64,000 nucleotides of DNA from Mucilaginibacter ginsenosidivorax (GCF_007971525.1 NZ_CP042437.1:1612001-1676000), one strand, 5' to 3'. Positions 17,645 to 26,186 are shown, numbered from the stretch's first letter. A program made the numbers and translations. The notes: generated by a model not told the origin, from the sequence alone.

Positions 17645-18382
17645 TTATTGCTTTCCTGAAACGGGCGGAGTGCTCAGATTGGTATTTCTTTTATCTGCCG
17701 GGATCTTTAAAAACGCTTTGTAACTGGTATCCAAATAACTAACAAGGTTAAAAGCAGCACTAAAATAGTTTTTGGTTGATGGGGTATACAAGATCAGAAA
17801 ATCATCCATATCCTTTCCTTTCAGGGGCAGGTACTTAGCCATATTTTCGGCATTAAAAACCCTGGCTATCTCATCCTGTTGTTGTTGATCCTTCAAAAAG
17901 GCGGCTTGTTTAGCTTTTCGTTTTTCATCCTTTTTAAAATAATGTAACCTTATGGCAACGCCGCCTTTATAATATTGAGGATATTTTTCATCGGGCTGGT
18001 AAACCACAGTTTGATTATGATAATCGGGCGATTGGAACGAGCCTGTGTGCTTGGCTTCGGTTGCAGTAACATTAACCTGTTTAAGCATATTATGTTCAGG
18101 TACCAGGAAAATTTCCATTGGTTTATTGTCGGTCAACAGCACGGTATCTGCCCTGTAAAAACTACCACTGAACACCAACACCTCTCCCACTTTACCTGCG
18201 ATGGTAAATGAGCCACCTTTATCTGTTATAAAAACTTTATGAGTGGCCTGGTTTTCAATTCTGATGCCTTGCAGCGTTACACGTGTTTTATTTTCAAATA
18301 CAACCCCGGTTTGGATAGTTTGCCCAATGGCCAATGCCGGAATTACGCCGCCCAGTAGTAATAAAAGTAGATGTTTAAGCAT
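17645..18382 (-). CDS. Exported protein with carboxypeptidase-regulatory-like (CnaB-type) domain
   Basis: 245 residues from the ATG at 18382, which begins a signal peptide (M-L-K-H-L-L-L-L-L-L, cleavage around A-I-G-Q-T). Residues about 25-105 match the CarboxypepD_reg beta-sandwich common in Bacteroidota surface proteins (G-I-R-I-E-N, T-D-K-G-G-S-F-T-I). The second half is charged and helical without a recognised family. It probably functions in the periplasm or outer membrane. No obvious operon partner. Confidence 0.75.
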   Translation of the reverse strand: MLKHLLLLLLGGVIPALAIGQTIQTGVVFENKTRVTLQGIRIENQATHKVFITDKGGSFTIAGKVGEVLVFSGSFYRADTVLLTDNKPMEIFLVPEHNMLKQVNVTATEAKHTGSFQSPDYHNQTVVYQPDEKYPQYYKGGVAIRLHYFKKDEKRKAKQAAFLKDQQQQDEIARVFNAENMAKYLPLKGKDMDDFLILYTPSTKNYFSAAFNLVSYLDTSYKAFLKIPADKRNTNLSTPPVSGKQ

Positions 18383-18539
18383 GTTTAAAAATAAGCATAA
18401 ATCCAATCTGTAACTGCAACGAAATTGCATTTTAACTAAAATTAACATTTAACTATAAATAATTATACCTCAGATACTTAAAAGTCATTTTATTGAAAAA
18501 AGATAATTTTTAAACTAACTTTTAATTTAAAAAAGTAAT

Positions 18540-18547
18540 TATATTTG
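18540..18547 (+). promoter_or_regulatory. -7 element of the sigma/anti-sigma pair
   Basis: TATATTTG matches TAnnTTTG about 30 bases before the TTG start at 18577. No -33 TTG at proper spacing is visible, which could mean activator or alternative-sigma dependence. Confidence 0.5.
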
Positions 18548-18576
18548 ATGTCGGTTTTTAACAGAAATCTTTAAAC

Positions 18577-19062
18577 TTGATTTTGAATACACAGTTACAA
18601 TCTTCCGGAACCGTTGTTGAGGGCAAATCATTAGCTGTTCATAATCTGTACAACAACTACGCGGCCATGCTATTGGGGTATATATTTGAGGTTGTAAAAA
18701 ACCGATCAGAAGCCGAGCAATACCTCATCGATGTTTTTACCGACGCCCAAAGCCAGATTGATGAATTTTATAAACCAGGCGTAAATGCGTTTTGCCGCCT
18801 GCAACTGATGGCCCGTAAAAAACTGGCAGATATTTTTGTAAGTATCGGGGAATGCAACATTGCCGACAGTCAACACCAACAGCCGTTTTCAGGCGCAAAC
18901 AAGTTTATCCAACAAATGAATGCCCAACAACAATTTGTTTTTTGTGGATTGCACTGGCATGGCAAAACCATTGGTAAAGTTGCAGCAGAATTAAACAAGT
19001 CTGAAAACGACATCAGGAAAATATTGAAGGAGTGTTTTACGATTATCAGGAACAGTAAATGA
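18577..19062 (+). CDS. Atypical ECF-like sigma factor, TTG start
   Basis: 161 residues. Residues about 20-58 resemble sigma region 2 (H-N-L-Y-N-N-Y-A-A-M-L-L-G-Y-I-F-E, S-E-A-E-Q-Y-L-I-D-V-F). About 115-158 resemble region 4 with an HTH (G-K-T-I-G-K-V-A-A-E-L-N-K-S). No in-frame ATG exists upstream of region 2, so TTG at 18577 (or the TTG at 18583) must be the start. It is more divergent than normal ECF factors. The next gene overlaps by four bases (ATGA) and encodes a membrane-anchored anti-sigma-like protein, which supports the call. Confidence 0.7.
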   Translation: MILNTQLQSSGTVVEGKSLAVHNLYNNYAAMLLGYIFEVVKNRSEAEQYLIDVFTDAQSQIDEFYKPGVNAFCRLQLMARKKLADIFVSIGECNIADSQHQQPFSGANKFIQQMNAQQQFVFCGLHWHGKTIGKVAAELNKSENDIRKILKECFTIIRNSK

Positions 19063-19562
19063 GGATTGAGGATTACATAGAGAGCGGGATACTGGAAACC
19101 TTTGTAATGGGCGCTGCATCTGAGGATGAGGTTAAAGAACTAATGTATATGAAAGCCATGTTCCCGGAGGTTAATGAAGCCTTGCTACAATTGGAACTGG
19201 ATATGGAGCGTTTAGCTCAAAACATGGCAATTACTCCGCCGGCCGATACCTGGAATAAAATAGAGCAGGAAATAAACGACGTTATTTTACACGAAGCCAC
19301 CCCACCCGAAAAATACGCCCGGCAAAACAGTGAAGAGGAATTTGACGGCAACAAAAATTACAACAACAAACATCATTATATAGAAGTAGAAGCCGAATCG
19401 AGTCACATGAAAATACACAAAAACTGGAAATGGGTTTTTGCTGCTGTTTTTGTGCTGGGTAAGATATTTTTAGGCTGCGCTATTTATTTTTATTTGGAGA
19501 ACAGACAGGCACAACAACAAATACAGGAGTTGAAAACCGAGCTTAAACAAGTAAAAAAATAA
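19059..19562 (+). CDS. Putative anti-sigma factor, single-pass membrane protein
   Basis: 167 residues overlapping the sigma-like gene by ATGA. The N-terminal domain (Y-I-E-S-G-I-L-E-T-F-V-M-G, W-N-K-I-E-Q-E-I) resembles RskA-type anti-sigma domains of Bacteroidota. One transmembrane helix lies at about 127-147, followed by a short C-terminal coiled coil (Q-Q-Q-I-Q-E-L-K-T-E-L-K) of only about 20 residues. Unlike typical RskA proteins, it lacks the large periplasmic domain. It probably holds the partner sigma at the membrane. Confidence 0.7.
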   Translation: MRIEDYIESGILETFVMGAASEDEVKELMYMKAMFPEVNEALLQLELDMERLAQNMAITPPADTWNKIEQEINDVILHEATPPEKYARQNSEEEFDGNKNYNNKHHYIEVEAESSHMKIHKNWKWVFAAVFVLGKIFLGCAIYFYLENRQAQQQIQELKTELKQVKK

Positions 19563-19601
19563 TACCAACTTACTGGTATATGATGACGTTGGCTGATGTA
19601 A

Positions 19602-19609
19602 TATATTTG
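19602..19609 (+). promoter_or_regulatory. -7 element for the gene at 19627
   Basis: TATATTTG matches TAnnTTTG and lies 17 bases before the ATG, giving a leader of about 14 bases or less. Confidence 0.5.
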
Positions 19610-19626
19610 ACCTCCTTACCTTTATT

Positions 19627-20385
19627 ATGAACCAGCTTATTGATGCTAACTCATTTGAGTACAAGTACGAACGACTTGAAAGCTCAGAACTTATCGCTAT
19701 TATCCGCAATTCAAGAAACTTTCAGCCTCTTGCTGTTGAAACGGCTTACATCGAACTCCAGCGCAGGGACCTGCCGCCAGAACAGTTTAAAGAAGTAAAT
19801 GACGAATTTAATCTTTACCTGAAGCGTAAAGTTACCAAACAAACACAGGAGCTAAATTCGCCAAAGGCGGAGCAAGCAAAAAAAGCGCCCGTAAACCAGC
19901 AGTTCTTCTCGGCAAAGCGGGTAATCGGCATTGTTTCATTAACCGTGTTGGCAGTTTATTTCATTACGCTTGCCCAGGGCGATACCGCCGTTTTGCGCAT
20001 GATTACCGAATCCAGCTCGTACCGTCCGTCTTTTTTATTTATTGTAGTGCCTTATTTAATGTTGCCATTGGGCGCCATTGGTTTTGGTTTGAGAAAAAAA
20101 TTAGGATGGATAATGCTGTCCTGGGCCGTAATGTATAACGCGCTTAAACAGGCCTACTTTTTTAAAAAAGACCTGGATATTAAATTAAATGACCGCTATG
20201 CCGATATCATATCAACAGACGAAGTTATCCGGAACATAATAGTTATTAGTTTTTTCGTACTGATATCCGTAATAGTTTGCCTGCCCGGCATCCGCGCCAA
20301 AATGAAAACCGGTATATTAACTATGGTGCTAACCATGGTTGCCGCAGTTGGCTTTTTAGCATTGCAGGTAATGAAGGTTATTTAG
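19627..20385 (+). CDS. Integral membrane protein of unknown function
   Basis: 252 residues. The cytoplasmic N-terminal about 90 residues are charged, with an L-x-S-S-E-L-I-A-I-I-R-N-S segment, followed by about five hydrophobic helices (near 97, 135, 155, 198 and 228). No catalytic motif or known family recognised. The TAG stop is directly followed by TCAGTGG words and then a large hairpin shared with the convergent SPFH gene. Confidence 0.7.
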   Translation: MNQLIDANSFEYKYERLESSELIAIIRNSRNFQPLAVETAYIELQRRDLPPEQFKEVNDEFNLYLKRKVTKQTQELNSPKAEQAKKAPVNQQFFSAKRVIGIVSLTVLAVYFITLAQGDTAVLRMITESSSYRPSFLFIVVPYLMLPLGAIGFGLRKKLGWIMLSWAVMYNALKQAYFFKKDLDIKLNDRYADIISTDEVIRNIIVISFFVLISVIVCLPGIRAKMKTGILTMVLTMVAAVGFLALQVMKVI

Positions 20386-20645
20386 TCAGTGGTCAGTGGT
20401 CGCTTTAAACATAAATGGCGCATCTCGCGATGCGCCATTTATGTTTAATAGTGGGTGATTTTGAAATTTCTCTTGACCCGAGAGGGTGAACAGGAGATGA
20501 GCGCCATAGCAGGGGGTCTCAGAACTTGCAAACACACCGCTTTTCGCCTGAGCTAACGCCTGCCTTCCCAAGGAAGGAATCCCACAGCGCTTGTTTTACC
20601 ACTATTCACTATTCACTGCTTACTACTCACCACCACTCACTGCTC
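20386..20645. repeat. Word repeats on both sides of a convergent gene junction
   Basis: TCAGTGGTCAGTGG follows the stop of the left gene at 20386. The minus-strand sequence from about 20643 to 20600 is built of GTGAGTGGTG, GTGAGTAGTAAG and GTGAATAG words and contains the stop codon (20623-20625) and last six codons of the SPFH gene. Between them lies a hairpin (20405-20448) and unremarkable spacer. Confidence 0.75.
20405..20448. terminator. Bidirectional hairpin, perfect 20-bp stem
   Basis: TTAAACATAAATGGCGCATC (20405-20424) and its exact reverse complement (20429-20448) flank a TCGC loop. Located between convergent genes, it is well placed to terminate both transcripts, though it lacks a long U-tract. 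Confidence 0.7.
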
Positions 20646-22509
20646 CACCTTCTTCATTGGCTTTTTGCAGTTTTTTAAGCATTTCGCTGCCAATTAAGGC
20701 GTCAATAATACCGTTGCCGCCACCTTCTTTGCCGCTTACTAATATCTCTGGCACTAACTTGATTCCGTTGCTGGCAAGGGCTTCGGCTACTCGCACAATA
20801 GCGTATTGTTCGGTACCCATGGCTTCGGTTTTTTGTTTGGTAACTTCGGCTTCGGCCATACCTATGGCCTTAATTTTAGCACCTTCGGCTATACCATTCA
20901 CTTCGGTAGCGTTTGCATCAGCTTTGGCGTTCACAGTTTTGGCTTCGGCATCAGCCTTGGCTATCGTGATCCTCACTTCCGCATCTGCTTTGGCGTTAAT
21001 GGTTTTGGCTTCGGCCTCACCACGTGATGCGGCAACCCTTGATGCAGCCATTTGTGTATTTATCTCAACCTGGCGGGTTGATTTTACAACCTCTGGCTGC
21101 ATGTCTGCACCGGCACGGGCGCTTTCAAATTCTTTACGTTCAATTTGCGCGTGGCGTTGTATCTCGTAAGTTACTTTTTCCTGCTCGGCTATTTTACGGT
21201 CGGTTAAGGTTTTCATCAAAGCAGCCGGTGGCACTATATCGCCAATCAGGGTATCTACGCCAATTACGTTGTAGCTTTGCAGCACAGTGCTAATGTGTTC
21301 TTTAGCATCGTTTTGCCTTTCAATACGGTTAGCCAAAAAGCCGATAACATCACTCCGTTGGGCCGAGTTACGGAAATAGTTGGCAATAGTAGGCTCCAAT
21401 ACCTGCGATACCAGGTTTTTCATTTTACCAAAACGAGCTATCACCTTTGGTGCTTCGTTACGCGGAACGTGTATAATTTGCGACACATCAAGGTTGAAGG
21501 TAAAACCATCTGACGACCTTACGGTAATAGTACACAGGTTTTTGTCCAGCTCATGTGCTTCAGTACGGCTGTCGGCCCAGTTAAGCACGATGTTGGTAGT
21601 AGGCACAATTTCAACCGCGTGGGTATAAATGTTTACGGGGTGTTTACCAGGGTCAAGCGGTTCGTCCCAAACACCTTTTTCGTTGCGTTTTACAATGTTG
21701 CCATGTTTAAAGGCATCACCGCTGGTATCTTTGCCTTCGGGGCCAACAAAGGAGTTAACCACACCTACATAACCAATAGGTATGTATATCATATCTACCT
21801 GTTCAACAATTACAAACCAGGGGTTAAGGTAATAAGTACCGGCCAGGATAACATCCTCCTGCAAACCCTTACGGCCGCCGGCGTTGATGAACGCTATAGG
21901 GTCCTGGTAGTTTTTATGCCCTTCTACCGAGTAGCCGGCAATTTCGCCTTTGGCCAGCGGCTCACCATCCAGCGTGGTAATAATACCTACTTTGTTTTCC
22001 TGTATCTGGGTAATAGGTACCGTTACAATCTCGAACAAGAAAGTATTGATACGGTAACTACCCGGGGTAAGAAAAGCGGCCTGCGGGCCTTTTTGACCAT
22101 TGTTATCAAGGAACGCAATAGCATCCTGGAATTTATCGCAGTTTACCGGTTTACCAAGCACACGGCCTGTATCAAAGGATGCACCGTCCTTTGCTTTTAC
22201 CAGCCCAAGCTTGTTTTGCTCAATAATGGTAAAGGGCTCCATGGTAATACCATATTGCCAGGGCCACATGCCCCAGTACAAGCCCGGCGCAAGCGCTTTG
22301 GCCTGCATACCTGCCTCGCCATTGGTGGCAATGATACGTCCATCGGGCAACCGGGATTTACTCGATAGTGTAAACTTTTTAACTACAAGGCCAATACGAT
22401 CATCAGGGACGATCACCATCCCAAAGAATACGCGTAAAACAAATTTGTACAGTACCAATAATAAAATTAGGGGCACAGCATAAAACAACATAACAATTGA
22501 TTTGTCCAT
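20623..22509 (-). CDS. SPFH/band 7 (flotillin-like) membrane protein
   Basis: 628 residues. An N-terminal hydrophobic anchor (about 5-30) is followed by an extended beta-rich region with repeated P-G-x-Y / P-G-L-Y motifs and an SPFH domain (about 290-430). A long alanine/glutamate-rich helical segment comes next (about 430-590) with repeats such as A-E-A-K-T-I-N-A-K-A-D-A, typical of flotillins. It is expected to oligomerise and organise membrane domains. The last six residues, A-V-S-G-G-E, are encoded by a word repeat (GTGAGTGGTGGTGAGTAG), so the original C-terminus may have been replaced or extended. Confidence 0.9.
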   Translation of the reverse strand: MDKSIVMLFYAVPLILLLVLYKFVLRVFFGMVIVPDDRIGLVVKKFTLSSKSRLPDGRIIATNGEAGMQAKALAPGLYWGMWPWQYGITMEPFTIIEQNKLGLVKAKDGASFDTGRVLGKPVNCDKFQDAIAFLDNNGQKGPQAAFLTPGSYRINTFLFEIVTVPITQIQENKVGIITTLDGEPLAKGEIAGYSVEGHKNYQDPIAFINAGGRKGLQEDVILAGTYYLNPWFVIVEQVDMIYIPIGYVGVVNSFVGPEGKDTSGDAFKHGNIVKRNEKGVWDEPLDPGKHPVNIYTHAVEIVPTTNIVLNWADSRTEAHELDKNLCTITVRSSDGFTFNLDVSQIIHVPRNEAPKVIARFGKMKNLVSQVLEPTIANYFRNSAQRSDVIGFLANRIERQNDAKEHISTVLQSYNVIGVDTLIGDIVPPAALMKTLTDRKIAEQEKVTYEIQRHAQIERKEFESARAGADMQPEVVKSTRQVEINTQMAASRVAASRGEAEAKTINAKADAEVRITIAKADAEAKTVNAKADANATEVNGIAEGAKIKAIGMAEAEVTKQKTEAMGTEQYAIVRVAEALASNGIKLVPEILVSGKEGGGNGIIDALIGSEMLKKLQKANEEGGAVSGGE

Positions 22510-22754
22510 TTTTTTAAGATTTAGAATTTAATTTTTTTTTGATTTTTTAACGGAACCCTTAAGGTGCGGGCCCTCACAATACTAAGTAGCATACCTTTTG
22601 GAAGGGAGTCCTTGGCTATTTAGTGTCATTTAGACAGTTACGGTTATAGGTTGTTACAACAATTTTAAAAAATATTTTTTGATTTGGGAATTCGGATGTT
22701 CGAGTTAAGGTTTACCAAGAATAGTTTATTAATTATTTTTTGACAATCAACAAC
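22510..22754. other. Intergenic region, no gene seen
   Basis: A/T-rich upstream region of the SPFH gene and downstream region of vapC. A homopolymeric T/A tract lies next to the SPFH start, and a few GAATTCGGATGTTCG-type words near 22687 resemble other islands. Nothing else is supported. Confidence 0.4.
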
Positions 22755-23153
22755 TTACCAAACTACTTTAAGGCCAGCAGATTTGTATTGTTCCACATTT
22801 TTATCTTTACTAAGTAGCGTTAAGTTATTAGTAATAGCTTGCCATATCAACATTCTATCAAAAGGATCCCGGTGCCAGTTCGCGGCCAATTGATAATAGC
22901 CTGATGATTCAGATGGTAAAAGCGGCAGTAAACTAAACCCGGTTTCTTCAGAAAGTTTTGGTAATTGTTCAGGAGTTATACCATTTAGATCGAGTTTGCC
23001 TAATGAATATTTTAATGATATCTCCCAAAACGTTACAGCGCTTACAAAAACCTCGTTATTTCCATCTTCCAAAATTCTAATCACTTTAGATGACAGTTTC
23101 TTCTGATCTGATATAGCCCATAATAGGGTATGGGAATCAAGGAGAAAACTCAT
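22755..23153 (-). CDS. vapC: PIN-domain ribonuclease toxin, VapC type
   Basis: 132 residues forming one PIN domain. Acidic metal-binding residues are in the expected places: Asp6 (L-L-D-S-H), Glu44 (F-W-E-I), Asp96 and Asp99 (R-D-P-F-D-R) and Asp117. Toxins of this class cleave RNA, often tRNA, when the antitoxin is degraded. It overlaps the upstream antitoxin gene by four bases, the standard arrangement. The catalytic set is intact, so the module is probably functional. Confidence 0.92.
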   Translation of the reverse strand: MSFLLDSHTLLWAISDQKKLSSKVIRILEDGNNEVFVSAVTFWEISLKYSLGKLDLNGITPEQLPKLSEETGFSLLPLLPSESSGYYQLAANWHRDPFDRMLIWQAITNNLTLLSKDKNVEQYKSAGLKVVW

Positions 23154-23383
23154 CCCAAAAATTCCTCCTCGGTCATCTTAAAGTCCGGTTTAAAGTTAGC
23201 GCTTGCTTTTCCTTCCAATAAACCAAGCTTACGTTTTGGTTTTATTAGTTGTGATTCAGGTAAAAAATAACCAACTATTTCTTTTTTTTTGCCGTAAGTA
23301 ACTGCAAAACCAACCCCTTCTTTAACCTGTTCAAGTACTTCGGCAAAATGAGCTTTAAACTCACCAACAGTCATAGTTTTCAT
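23150..23383 (-). CDS. Phd/YefM-family antitoxin
   Basis: 77 residues beginning M-K-T-M-T-V-G-E-F-K-A-H-F-A-E-V-L, the Phd/YefM DNA-binding fold. The C-terminal tail (M-T-E-E-E-F-L-G) is of the kind that binds and neutralises the PIN toxin. It precedes and overlaps vapC and probably represses its own promoter together with the toxin. Confidence 0.88.
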   Translation of the reverse strand: MKTMTVGEFKAHFAEVLEQVKEGVGFAVTYGKKKEIVGYFLPESQLIKPKRKLGLLEGKASANFKPDFKMTEEEFLG

Positions 23384-23525
23384 ACTAACATTCTTTTTAA
23401 CAATAATACGATTTACTTAACAAGTTGTCAAGTTAAAATACCGTATCCGATACTTTAAATAAAACTATAAACAAATTCCGATTAATATGAGTTTAAAATA
23501 TATATCACCATTAAACCCCATGATC

Positions 23526-23678
23526 ATGTCAGCATCAAACAAAACAAATACAAAAAAACCAACTCCCGATACCAATAAACTTCAAAAACAGGAGATTAAA
23601 ACCGATTTGCCACTAAGCGAAAAAGACGAAGTAAAAAAAGCTGAAGAACGAATGAAAAAACAAACGAAGGGCAAATAA
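23526..23678 (+). CDS. Small lysine-rich protein
   Basis: 50 residues from the ATG at 23526 (in-frame ATGs at 23520 and 23487 are possible). The composition is Lys, Thr, Glu and Pro; the second half is charged and helical (L-S-E-K-D-E-V-K-K-A-E-E-R-M-K-K). No known family. Codon use and protein-like character suggest a genuine small cytosolic protein. The evidence is modest. Confidence 0.5.
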   Translation: MSASNKTNTKKPTPDTNKLQKQEIKTDLPLSEKDEVKKAEERMKKQTKGK

Positions 23679-23736
23679 TTTTCTGTTTATTTTGGCAGCA
23701 ATTTTATAGCTTAGGCAAACAATTATACCCGTCATT

Positions 23737-24144
23737 ATGATTAAACATAGCTTTTTATTGTTTGCTGTTGTATTGCTGTTCATCAGTGCCTGCAAGCCAT
23801 CGGTTTCGGTTACCACCCTTACCGGCAAATGGAAATATGTAAAGGTAGAACACCCCAACGCCAGCCCTCCCGATACGATGAAAAAGGCCGATTTGGATGA
23901 AGTGGCACCATACATTCAATTTACACCCGAAATGAAGTTTTTGATTGTGTGGGGTGGTAAGTTTTTAGCGCATGGCACCTTTACGCTTAATGGCGGCAAC
24001 ATGAACATGACCGAAAAATTAGAAGATGGGAAAACACGCAGCTATGTTTTCACCGTATCGGAACTTACGGAAAACAAGATAATTTTTGAAACTATCGGTG
24101 TTGATGGATCGAAGGTGACGGCGTTAAGAGCGAGTAAATTCTGA
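23737..24144 (+). CDS. Lipocalin-like lipoprotein
   Basis: 135 residues. The N-terminus is a lipoprotein signal with lipobox F-I-S-A-C, so Cys19 would be acylated. The rest is beta-rich with L-T-G-K-W-K-Y at the start of the mature domain and F-T-L-N-G-G-N-M-N-M-T, a pattern common to small Bacteroidota lipocalin-like lipoproteins. It probably sits in the outer or inner membrane facing the periplasm. Ligand unknown. Confidence 0.8.
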   Translation: MIKHSFLLFAVVLLFISACKPSVSVTTLTGKWKYVKVEHPNASPPDTMKKADLDEVAPYIQFTPEMKFLIVWGGKFLAHGTFTLNGGNMNMTEKLEDGKTRSYVFTVSELTENKIIFETIGVDGSKVTALRASKF

Positions 24145-24351
24145 GGTCGGTTGCCTGTGGCGTGAGGCGTGGTTCTGGTTGTGTGCGGCGAGGTTCAGAT
24201 AGCGGCTAACCGTTTCCAGAATTGATAATCCATAGGAAAACCAGCAACTTAAATTGGTTACCTGAAATCATTTTACGGACCCGCTAAAAATATTTTCTCT
24301 CAAAAGGTGATATATCTTCCCTAACTTGCACATAGTAATAAACAGTAAACA

Positions 24352-24897
24352 ATGGATACAGTTAAATTACAGGAGCAGGCACAGCGAAGGCAGGAGCTTT
24401 TTGTAGGGCTATATAAACAGACGTTCCCGGCTGTTGCAAAGTACGTGGCCCGCTGCGGGGGCTCGTTTGATGAGGCTAAAGATGTTTTCCAGGACGCATT
24501 ACTCAATTATTACGAAAAAACTGGACAGACCGGGTTATCTGTTAACAATAGCGACGGAGCTTATATTTACGGTACCGCCAGGTATCTGTGGATAAAACGT
24601 TATAAAGAAGGCGGCCAAACGTCGCCGCTAAATGAGACTCTTATCGTCAACACTGCGGAGGAAAACATCAGTTTTCCCGATGATAACAAACTACTCCACT
24701 TTTTGGAATCTGCAGGCAAGCAGTGCATGGAACTACTCCGCTCGTTTTATTACGATAAGCTGCCCATGACCCAGGTTGCCGAAACATTTGGCTTCTCGGG
24801 CGTACGATCGGCCACCGTGCAGAAATATAAGTGCATAGAAAAAGTAAGGGAAACTGTTAAACAAAAAGCACTAACCTATGAGGACTTCCTTAAATAA
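24352..24897 (+). CDS. ECF-type sigma-70 family factor
   Basis: 181 residues. Region 2 spans about 15-85 (F-D-E-A-K-D-V-F-Q-D-A-L-L-N-Y-Y matches the region 2.2-2.3 pattern; Y-L-W-I-K-R resembles region 2.4). Region 4 spans about 115-170 (L-L-R-S-F-Y-Y-D-K-L-P-M-T-Q-V-A-E-T-F-G-F). It would direct RNA polymerase to a small regulon. TAACTTGC about 30 bases upstream is one base from the -7 consensus. Its end overlaps the next gene by 20 bases, implying translational coupling. Confidence 0.85.
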   Translation: MDTVKLQEQAQRRQELFVGLYKQTFPAVAKYVARCGGSFDEAKDVFQDALLNYYEKTGQTGLSVNNSDGAYIYGTARYLWIKRYKEGGQTSPLNETLIVNTAEENISFPDDNKLLHFLESAGKQCMELLRSFYYDKLPMTQVAETFGFSGVRSATVQKYKCIEKVRETVKQKALTYEDFLK

Positions 24898-25150
24898 CAT
24901 AGCCCGGATAGAAGCACACCTGCTTGGCAGCCAAAAACCCATGGATGCTTTACTGTTTGAAGCCACGCTGTTACTGGACGATAGCCTGTATGCTGATGTT
25001 TCTGCCCAAAAGCAAGTATATAGCCTGGTGCAGCAATATAGCCGCAAACAATTAAAGCAAGAGATAGAGGCAGCTCATGAGCAACTATTTACCCGGCCCG
25101 AACATTTAAGTTTCAAACAAAAAATAGCAAGATTATTTGGGAGGCCTTAA
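24878..25150 (+). CDS. Small partner protein of the sigma factor
   Basis: 90 residues starting 20 bases inside the sigma gene. It begins with a helical segment (I-A-R-I-E-A-H-L-L-G) and continues with further amphipathic helices (V-Q-Q-Y-S-R-K-Q-L-K-Q-E-I) before a basic end. No membrane segment, so it is not a classical membrane anti-sigma factor. The overlap makes a regulatory partner likely, but this is inference from position. A word island begins directly after its TAA. Confidence 0.7.
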   Translation: MRTSLNNIARIEAHLLGSQKPMDALLFEATLLLDDSLYADVSAQKQVYSLVQQYSRKQLKQEIEAAHEQLFTRPEHLSFKQKIARLFGRP

Positions 25151-25262
25151 GCCCGAAGTCGAAAGTTCTAAGCCTGAAGCCACCGATCCTAATAAACAAA
25201 AACAGAGCTATGATTTAGAACTTCCGACTTAAAACTCACTACTCACCACTCACTACTTCAAA
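25151..25262. repeat. Stop-adjacent word island, inverted halves
   Basis: The left half begins right after the stop and carries GAAGTCGAAAGTTCTAAGCC words. The right half is largely the inverse (TTAGAACTTCCGACTT) and continues as ACTCACTACTCACC words up to two bases before the clpP start codon. Confidence 0.75.
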
Positions 25263-25264
25263 CC

Positions 25265-25948
25265 ATGAATATTGATAAACAGGAATTCCGCAAATATGCG
25301 GTCATGCACCATGCTATTGCCGGTTCGCTGGTAGACAGCTACATTTCAGGGGTCGAAAAAAGCGCTTTGCCAACTGCCATGACACCCTATATTACCGAAG
25401 AGCGCGAAATGCGCGTAGCCCAGATGGACGTATTCTCACGCCTGATGATGGACCGCATCATTTTTATGGGCCAGGCCGTTGATGATAACGTAGCCAACAT
25501 TATCCAGGCGCAACTGCTTTTCCTGCAGTCGACAGATGCTAAAAAAGATATCCAGATGTACATTAACTCGCCCGGAGGTTCAGTATACGCCGGCCTGGGC
25601 ATTTACGACACCATGCACTTCATCAGCCCCGATGTGGCTACCATTTGTACAGGCATTGCCCTATCCATGGGAGCGATACTATTATGCGGTGGCGCCGCGG
25701 GCAAAAGGGCTGCTTTAAAACATTCGCGCATAATGCTGCATCAACCATCAGGTGGGGCACAGGGCATGGCATCGGATATCCAGATAGCAGCGCAACAAAT
25801 ATTACTAATGAAACAGGAATTGTATGAAATAGTTGCCAAACACAGCGGCCAGCCTTACGAAAAAGTTTACCAGGTATCTGACAGGGATTACTGGATGATA
25901 GCCGCCGAAGCCAAAGAATTTGGAATAATTGATGAGGTGCTGGTGTAG
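25265..25948 (+). CDS. clpP: ClpP-type serine peptidase
   Basis: 227 residues. The Ser-His-Asp triad is complete: Ser134 in A-L-S-M-G-A, His159 in M-L-H-Q-P and Asp208 in D-R-D. The oligomer interface Y-I-N-S-P-G-G-S is present. A 40-residue N-terminal stretch precedes the conserved core, longer than in standard ClpP. There is no tig or clpX beside it, so this may be a paralogue of a housekeeping ClpP elsewhere; that cannot be tested here. It is bounded on both sides by word islands. Confidence 0.88.
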   Translation: MNIDKQEFRKYAVMHHAIAGSLVDSYISGVEKSALPTAMTPYITEEREMRVAQMDVFSRLMMDRIIFMGQAVDDNVANIIQAQLLFLQSTDAKKDIQMYINSPGGSVYAGLGIYDTMHFISPDVATICTGIALSMGAILLCGGAAGKRAALKHSRIMLHQPSGGAQGMASDIQIAAQQILLMKQELYEIVAKHSGQPYEKVYQVSDRDYWMIAAEAKEFGIIDEVLV

Positions 25949-26107
25949 GCGGATGTGCAGATTATAGATTTCAAATGTGCAGATGGGGTGCTGATTTTAG
26001 ATCGGGGCAATGTCGAGTTGTAAAAAGGGTTGTCATTGGCAGCCTGTCGAACCATAGCGGGTAAAGGCCTCTCCGCACGGGTCTTCGACAGGCTCAGACT
26101 GACAGGC
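25949..26107. repeat. Stop-adjacent word island plus GACAGGCTCAGACTGACAGG element
   Basis: Directly after the TAG come GGATGTGCAGATTATAGATT and CAAATGTGCAGATGG, the same GTGCAGAT vocabulary as at 60718-60951. At 26034-26107, GTCATTGGCAGCCTGTCGAA and the partly inverted TTCGACAGGCTCAGACTGAC form another hairpin-like element. Confidence 0.7.
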
Positions 26108-26186
26108 CCGTTACCCTGAAAATTTATCACATCATGGATAACTTGTTCAACATCATTTATCAATATTATTTTCTTTCAAAAAAACA

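Noticed and set aside
21553..22368. 271-codon frame opposite the SPFH gene
   Set aside because: Antisense shadow; the SPFH frame has family motifs.
22755..23383. Toxin-antitoxin pair as a novel defence system
   Set aside because: It is a standard Phd/VapC module with normal overlap and catalytic residues.
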